Shown: positions 8,297 to 11,547 of the stretch, in pieces
Position numbering within the stretch: the stretch's first letter is position 1
How the letters are laid out: each line of letters begins with the position of its first letter
Source of the DNA: Campylobacteraceae bacterium
GTDB taxonomy: Bacteria > Campylobacterota > Campylobacteria > Campylobacterales > Sulfurospirillaceae
Length of the DNA stretch: 11,547 bases
Assembly (NCBI GenBank): GCA_027011025.1
Contig: JALVAU010000080.1
Location: 1-11,547, forward strand
Direction: 5' to 3'
Notes under the pieces: model-generated
What the model was told of the DNA's origin: nothing
Seen by the model: only the letters and a program-made list of their open reading frames with translations
The model's database searches: none
Translations under genes and position numbers: made by a program

Positions 8297-8683
8297 TCAT
8301 TGAAACTCTCCACTATCATAAAACCAGCGATTGTCTCTCTTTATAAATTTACTTTTTTCCGTAAAGCTACTATCGATCTCTGAACAAAAGATTGTCGCTC
8401 TAAATGTTACAAAAGCCTCATCATTGCCATCTGTAAACTCTAAAATATCCAATTTTTCAAACTTACAAGAGCTACTAAAAGCTTTTAGGTTATCGAAATC
8501 TTTCTGAGATGTAGAGGTTTTAACGATGTATCTTATATCACCTACGGCAAAAGCCGAATATCTACTTTTCATAAGTGTCAGGGCATCTTTTGGCAAAGCT
8601 CCTTTATGGAAAAGTGCACAACACTTTTTGTACTTTTTTCCACTTCCGCAAGGACAAGCTGAATTTACACTAAACTTTTTCAG
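8297..8683 (-). CDS. Short YchJ-like SEC-C motif protein, probable CTG start
   Basis: Read from CTG at 8683 this gives 128 aa, starting (M)KKFSVNSACPCGSGKKY. An N-terminal SEC-C zinc motif (C10, C12, C21, C22) is followed by a YchJ-type domain (MKSRYSAF at about 38-45, then SKFIKRDNRWFY near the end). E. coli YchJ, as I recall it, has SEC-C motifs at both ends; the C-terminal one is absent here. There is no in-frame ATG, GTG or TTG ahead of the zinc motif, and TAA lies two codons before the CTG. CTG has AAAGG (8693-8697) nine bases upstream. The alternative TTG at 8596 has GGAG only two bases away and would lose all four motif cysteines, as would ATG at 8572. The gene overlaps the upstream Fe-S protein by 14 bases. 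Function is unknown; SEC-C motifs bind zinc and often mediate protein contact. Confidence 0.8.
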   Translation of the reverse strand: MKKFSVNSACPCGSGKKYKKCCALFHKGALPKDALTLMKSRYSAFAVGDIRYIVKTSTSQKDFDNLKAFSSSCKFEKLDILEFTDGNDEAFVTFRATIFCSEIDSSFTEKSKFIKRDNRWFYDSGEFQ

Positions 8684-9947
8684 CTCTTAATGCCTTTGCT
8701 ATCAATTCTAGCGGATTTTTAAAAATCACATCTTCATTTCCATCCACAAAAAGTGAGTTTGTTATCTGCATTCTGCAAGCACTACACTCTGCACTTACTA
8801 TATCAGCCCTACTCTCTTTAATCATCGCAGCTTTTGGCATGCCGGCAGCTTTTGCCAAGTGGTATTTTTCACTCTGTATTGTCACGCCACCAAATCCACA
8901 ACACCTATTTGAATCACTCATCTCTCTTAAGACATAATTTTGACTTATTAACTCTCTTGGCTCTTTGTAAATTCCTTGCATTTTTCTGGCATGACAAGGG
9001 TCGTGATATGTGATAATTTCACTCATTTTATCTTTTTTATTTGCCAAAATCTCTTTTAAATTTGTACATTTATCAAGGTATTCCGTAGCCATATAGATTT
9101 TTGGTGTTAACTTTTCTGCTCTGCTTTTCCACTTTGGTTTATCATGAAAAAAGTGCGCATAATCCACCTTTATCATAGCACTACATGTAGCCTCAGGAAT
9201 AATCACGGCATCAAGCTCATCTATAAAGCTTTCCATATACTCTATATTGTGTTTTGCAAGATAATCAACCGTATCAAAATCACCGGTAAAATATGCCGGA
9301 GCACCACAGCAAAGTTGCTGTTTTATAAGATAAGCATCAATCTCTAAAACTTCTAAGATTTCCAACAGTGCTTTTCCAATATCTGTATAGGTATAATTTG
9401 CTAGGCAACCTATGAAAATTCCAACTTTTCCTTTTTCACCGTTTTTGATTACATCCGGGTGGGAATTTAAAAAACTTTTTGCCTTTGCACTTGGAAGCAA
9501 CCTATCTTTTTTAATAATTGGCATAGAAAAACGAGGTTCCATCGAACTTTGCTTCTCATATATCTTAAATCCGCAAGTTTGAAATACATATCCCAATTTT
9601 GCAAGTAAATCCATCACTTTTCTATGTCTTAAGAGCCAAAAGAAAAGTTTTTTATACCAAGCTAGCCCATATTTTTTACGAATATCATCTCTGACTTGTT
9701 CTATCAGCATATCGACCGGCAAGTCATTTGGACAGATATCAACGCAATTTGTACACAAAAAGCAGCTCTCAAATATATCTTTTGCGTTTTTGTCCAGCTC
9801 TAAATCGCCTCTTTGATAGGCACCCAAAAGGTCTAAAAAACCCCTTGGAGATGTAACTTCATCCATATTGACATTGTGAATTGTACAAGTCGGTATGCAT
9901 TTACCACATTTTATACAATCATCACTCGTAATCTTGAAGTCATACAT
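8670..9947 (-). CDS. GlpC/GlcF-like iron-sulfur (CCG-domain) electron-transfer protein
   Basis: The 425-aa protein has two N-terminal [4Fe-4S] motifs, C11-C14-C17-C21 and C62-C65-C68-C72-P73. Two CCG (cysteine-rich) domains follow. The first has C181, C213-C214-G215 and C255. The second has C318, C349-C350-G351, then C388 and C391. This is the architecture of GlpC, GlcF, LutA/LutE and HdrD-type subunits that relay electrons between a dehydrogenase and quinone or another carrier. No partner flavoprotein is encoded in the window, so the substrate cannot be assigned. Its ATG follows the hemN stop with no gap, and its end overlaps the YchJ-like gene. As I recall, a similar protein follows hemN in C. 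jejuni (Cj0991c) and H. pylori (HP0666, named glpC), which suggests a link to HemN rather than to glycerol-3-phosphate. Confidence 0.9.
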   Translation of the reverse strand: MYDFKITSDDCIKCGKCIPTCTIHNVNMDEVTSPRGFLDLLGAYQRGDLELDKNAKDIFESCFLCTNCVDICPNDLPVDMLIEQVRDDIRKKYGLAWYKKLFFWLLRHRKVMDLLAKLGYVFQTCGFKIYEKQSSMEPRFSMPIIKKDRLLPSAKAKSFLNSHPDVIKNGEKGKVGIFIGCLANYTYTDIGKALLEILEVLEIDAYLIKQQLCCGAPAYFTGDFDTVDYLAKHNIEYMESFIDELDAVIIPEATCSAMIKVDYAHFFHDKPKWKSRAEKLTPKIYMATEYLDKCTNLKEILANKKDKMSEIITYHDPCHARKMQGIYKEPRELISQNYVLREMSDSNRCCGFGGVTIQSEKYHLAKAAGMPKAAMIKESRADIVSAECSACRMQITNSLFVDGNEDVIFKNPLELIAKALRAEKV

Positions 9948-11321
9948 CTATACTGTCTTTGAAAATCTTCGCTTACTCTGCGGTATCTTTTTGAGATATG
10001 CATCAAATGGCATGGATATATTTCTTATAAGAAGCGTACCTGTTGTGTTTACAGTTATCTTTTTACCGTCCTTATCTATCTCAACAAGTCCCTCTTGCAC
10101 AAATGAGTCTAAATCTTCTATGGCATCACTAAAATAATCAAAAAAATCTATATCAAACTCTCTCTCTATTCTTGCAATATCAAGTTTAAAATTGCTCATT
10201 AATTCCATAATTACTGCTTTTCTAAGCACATCATCATTGTTCAAAATCAATCCTCTGTGTACTGGTAGTATGCCATTGTCTATGGCATTTTCATACAAAT
10301 TCATATCTTTAAAATTTTGCACATAATGAGCTTTTCCTTCACCGATACTAGTGAGTCCAATTCCCACCAAATCCGCTCCGCCTTTTGTGGTGTATCCTTG
10401 GAAATTTCTATGCAACTCGCCTTTGTCTATCGCCAAAAATAGCTCATCATCAGGTTTTGCAAAGTGATCCATACCTATCATTCTCAAGCCATTTGATTGA
10501 AGATAATCTATGGTGTATTTTAAAATCTCAAGTTTTTCACTAGGCTTTGGAAGTGTTGTCTCATCTATCTTTCGCATAGTTTTTTTCATCCAAGGTACAT
10601 GAGCATAGTTAAATACCGCAAATCTATCTGTATCAAGAAGGAGTGCTTTTTCTAAAGTCTTTTTAAAAGTTTCTAAATTTTGAAAAGGAAGACCATATAT
10701 AAGATCCATATTTACAGATTTTATACCAGCAGCCCTAGCCATCTTTACTGCATTTTGTGTTACTTCAAAGGGCTGAATTCTATGTACGGCTTTTTGCACG
10801 ACATTATTAAAATCCTGCACACCAAAACTGACACGGTTAAAACCTCCACTAACTAAAACATCAACTTGGCTCTTAGTGAGAAATCGTGGATCTATTTCAC
10901 AACTTATCTCGGCATCTTTTGCAAAATTTTTAAAATACTTTCTGATTAACTCTATGATTCTCTTCAACTGGGAAGCACTAAAAAATGTAGGTGTTCCTCC
11001 GCCAAAATGCATCTGTATCACTTCTCTACTAGTATCTAAGTGGCGAGAAAGTATCTCTAGCTCTTTTTGGAGATACCCGATATATCTCTCCTTTTTATCA
11101 TCTTTACTCGTAAAAACAACATTGCATCCACAAAAATAACAAGCACTTCTACAAAATGGAAGATGAAAATATAGAGATAATTTTCTATTTTTATCTTGGT
11201 TTTCTAAAATTTTTATGTACGAATTAGCATCAAAACTCTCATTGAATTCCGGCGCTGTCGGATAACTTGTATATCTTGGTCCCGGTTGTGAATATTTTGA
11301 AAATAGATCGAAATTTATCAT
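9948..11321 (-). CDS. hemN: Oxygen-independent coproporphyrinogen III dehydrogenase (radical SAM)
   Basis: HemN decarboxylates coproporphyrinogen III to protoporphyrinogen IX without oxygen, in the cytoplasm, for haem synthesis. It is 457 aa, the E. coli HemN length. The radical-SAM cysteines are C57, C61 and C64, with the HemN-specific C66, in PFCRSACYFCGC. SAM-binding HFGGGTPT is at 105-112 and FNRVSFGVQDF at 161-171. GMDHFAKP (283-290), LHRNFQGYTT (303-312) and RNISMPFDAYL (433-443) are features of true HemN and separate it from HemW-type paralogues. The ATG at 11321 overlaps the stop of a 39-aa mini-ORF as ATGA and has AGGGG eight bases upstream. It heads a tight run with the Fe-S gene. 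Haem made here would supply the b haems of FrdC, among others. Confidence 0.97.
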   Translation of the reverse strand: MINFDLFSKYSQPGPRYTSYPTAPEFNESFDANSYIKILENQDKNRKLSLYFHLPFCRSACYFCGCNVVFTSKDDKKERYIGYLQKELEILSRHLDTSREVIQMHFGGGTPTFFSASQLKRIIELIRKYFKNFAKDAEISCEIDPRFLTKSQVDVLVSGGFNRVSFGVQDFNNVVQKAVHRIQPFEVTQNAVKMARAAGIKSVNMDLIYGLPFQNLETFKKTLEKALLLDTDRFAVFNYAHVPWMKKTMRKIDETTLPKPSEKLEILKYTIDYLQSNGLRMIGMDHFAKPDDELFLAIDKGELHRNFQGYTTKGGADLVGIGLTSIGEGKAHYVQNFKDMNLYENAIDNGILPVHRGLILNNDDVLRKAVIMELMSNFKLDIARIEREFDIDFFDYFSDAIEDLDSFVQEGLVEIDKDGKKITVNTTGTLLIRNISMPFDAYLKKIPQSKRRFSKTV

Positions 11322-11422
11322 TTAACTGTCCCCTCTGCCCATAAATGGCATTTAAAATTTTGTGCTCTTTTAGAGAAAAAATTTATGGGCAGATTCCTCG
11401 CCACTAAAGCACGAGCTGTCGC
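11318..11422 (-). repeat. Repeat module A upstream of hemN
   Basis: The core at 11393-11422 is followed on the minus strand by a perfect 12-bp inverted repeat (11381-11392 and 11335-11346). The long loop holds a small CTCT-AAA-AGAG hairpin. Then come AGGGGACA and the hemN start. Its core shares 25 of 30 bases with module B and about 19 of 22 with the frdC-end copy. Confidence 0.7.
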
Positions 11423-11437
11423 TCTGTATTGTTTCAT
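11318..11437 (-). CDS. 39-aa mini-ORF made of repeat module A, coupled to hemN
   Basis: ATG at 11437 opens a 40-codon frame (MKQYRATARALVARNL... ending in GTVK) whose TGA overlaps the hemN ATG. A GGGG site lies eight bases before its start, and that start overlaps the TGA of the preceding frame in the same way. The ORF consists almost entirely of the repeat module, so it may be a leader peptide, a coupling device or simply a repeat that happens to be open. I recognise no protein family, and translation is unproven. Confidence 0.45.
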   Translation of the reverse strand: MKQYRATARALVARNLPINFFSKRAQNFKCHLWAEGTVK

Positions 11438-11505
11438 TTTATTGTCCCCTTTTGTTTGGGCAAAGCCCAAGCAAAATTCCTCGCGACTAAAGCTTTGGCT
11501 GTCGC
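11434..11505 (-). repeat. Repeat module B, tandem with module A
   Basis: The core at 11476-11505 is followed by an inverted repeat (11465-11476 and 11450-11461; 11 of 12 positions pair around a three-base loop), then AAGGGGACA and an ATG. The layout matches module A but the hairpin sequence is different. The core itself contains GCGAC...GTCGC arms. Confidence 0.7.
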
Positions 11506-11547
11506 CAAGAAATTGCTATTTTTATGCGCCAAAGCACGAGCTATCGC
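11434..11547 (-). CDS. C-terminal end of an upstream reading frame, repeat-derived, partial
   Basis: An open frame enters from the right window edge and ends at 11434 (38 codons including stop). It encodes ARALAHKNSNF, then ATAKALVARNF, then a tail ending in KGTIK. Two versions of the A-x-A-R/K-A-L motif are visible, so the visible part seems to be repeat material. It may be the tail of the gene upstream of hemN, analogous to the FrdC extension. In C. jejuni, as I recall, a DUF2603 gene precedes hemN, but nothing here allows that assignment. Its TGA overlaps the next ATG. Confidence 0.4.
   Translation of the reverse strand, partial: AIARALAHKNSNFLATAKALVARNFAWALPKQKGTIK
11528..11547 (-). repeat. 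Partial, decayed repeat core at the window edge
   Basis: The plus-strand sequence aaagcacgagctatcgc at the edge matches the end of the module A core with one difference. It is not followed by a hairpin and GGGG site, so it seems to be a truncated copy. The remainder may lie outside the window. Confidence 0.5.

Noticed and set aside
8462..8486. A further repeat core (plus-strand ctactaaaagct) inside the YchJ-like gene
   Set aside because: The similarity is about ten bases, has an inserted base, and lacks the hairpin and GGGG site, so it is likely chance.
11318..11547. CRISPR array or ordinary insertion sequence as explanation of the repeats near hemN
   Set aside because: Spacing is irregular, cores are imperfect, only two to three copies occur, and no transposase or terminal inverted repeats are seen in the window.

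Overview
The window looks like chromosome from a Campylobacterota (Epsilonproteobacteria) bacterium, most probably Sulfurimonas-like. The base composition is AT-rich. FrdB matches, as I recall it, the Wolinella succinogenes protein in length (239 aa) and in the position of every cluster cysteine. FrdC is of the five-helix, di-haem type. The gene order frdC-frdA-frdB followed by two dynamin-like genes is the order I remember from Campylobacter jejuni (Cj0408-Cj0412, with lgt as Cj0407). The genus is an inference.

All real genes lie on the minus strand, so transcription runs from high to low coordinates. The order is: a partial ORF at the right edge, a 39-aa mini-ORF, hemN, a GlpC/GlcF-like iron-sulfur protein, a short YchJ-like SEC-C protein, lgt, a 215-bp regulatory gap, frdC, frdA, frdB, a hairpin plus promoter, and two tandem dynamin-like GTPases. 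The second GTPase runs off the left edge. Most junctions are tight: ATGA overlaps, gaps of 0-1 base, or a 14-base overlap.

Functionally, hemN makes haem precursors without oxygen, and the adjacent Fe-S protein is a probable electron carrier. Lgt lipidates lipoproteins. frdCAB encodes menaquinol:fumarate reductase, for fumarate respiration, the reductive TCA cycle, or succinate oxidation in reverse. The dynamin-like pair probably remodels or tethers membranes.

The most unusual feature is a short modular repeat found at the ends of reading frames immediately before the next start codon. It occurs as two tandem copies plus a decayed fragment upstream of hemN, and as a diverged copy forming the C-terminal extension of FrdC just before frdA. 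Each full copy has a roughly 30-bp core read in the same frame (R/K-A/T-L-V-A-R/M-N), then an inverted repeat of different sequence in each copy, then a GGGG-rich ribosome binding site and the next start codon. Other points are a likely CTG start for the YchJ-like gene, a structured frd leader with an upstream inverted repeat, and a hairpin after frdB whose T-tract faces the opposite strand. I see no tRNA, rRNA, CRISPR or transposase gene.
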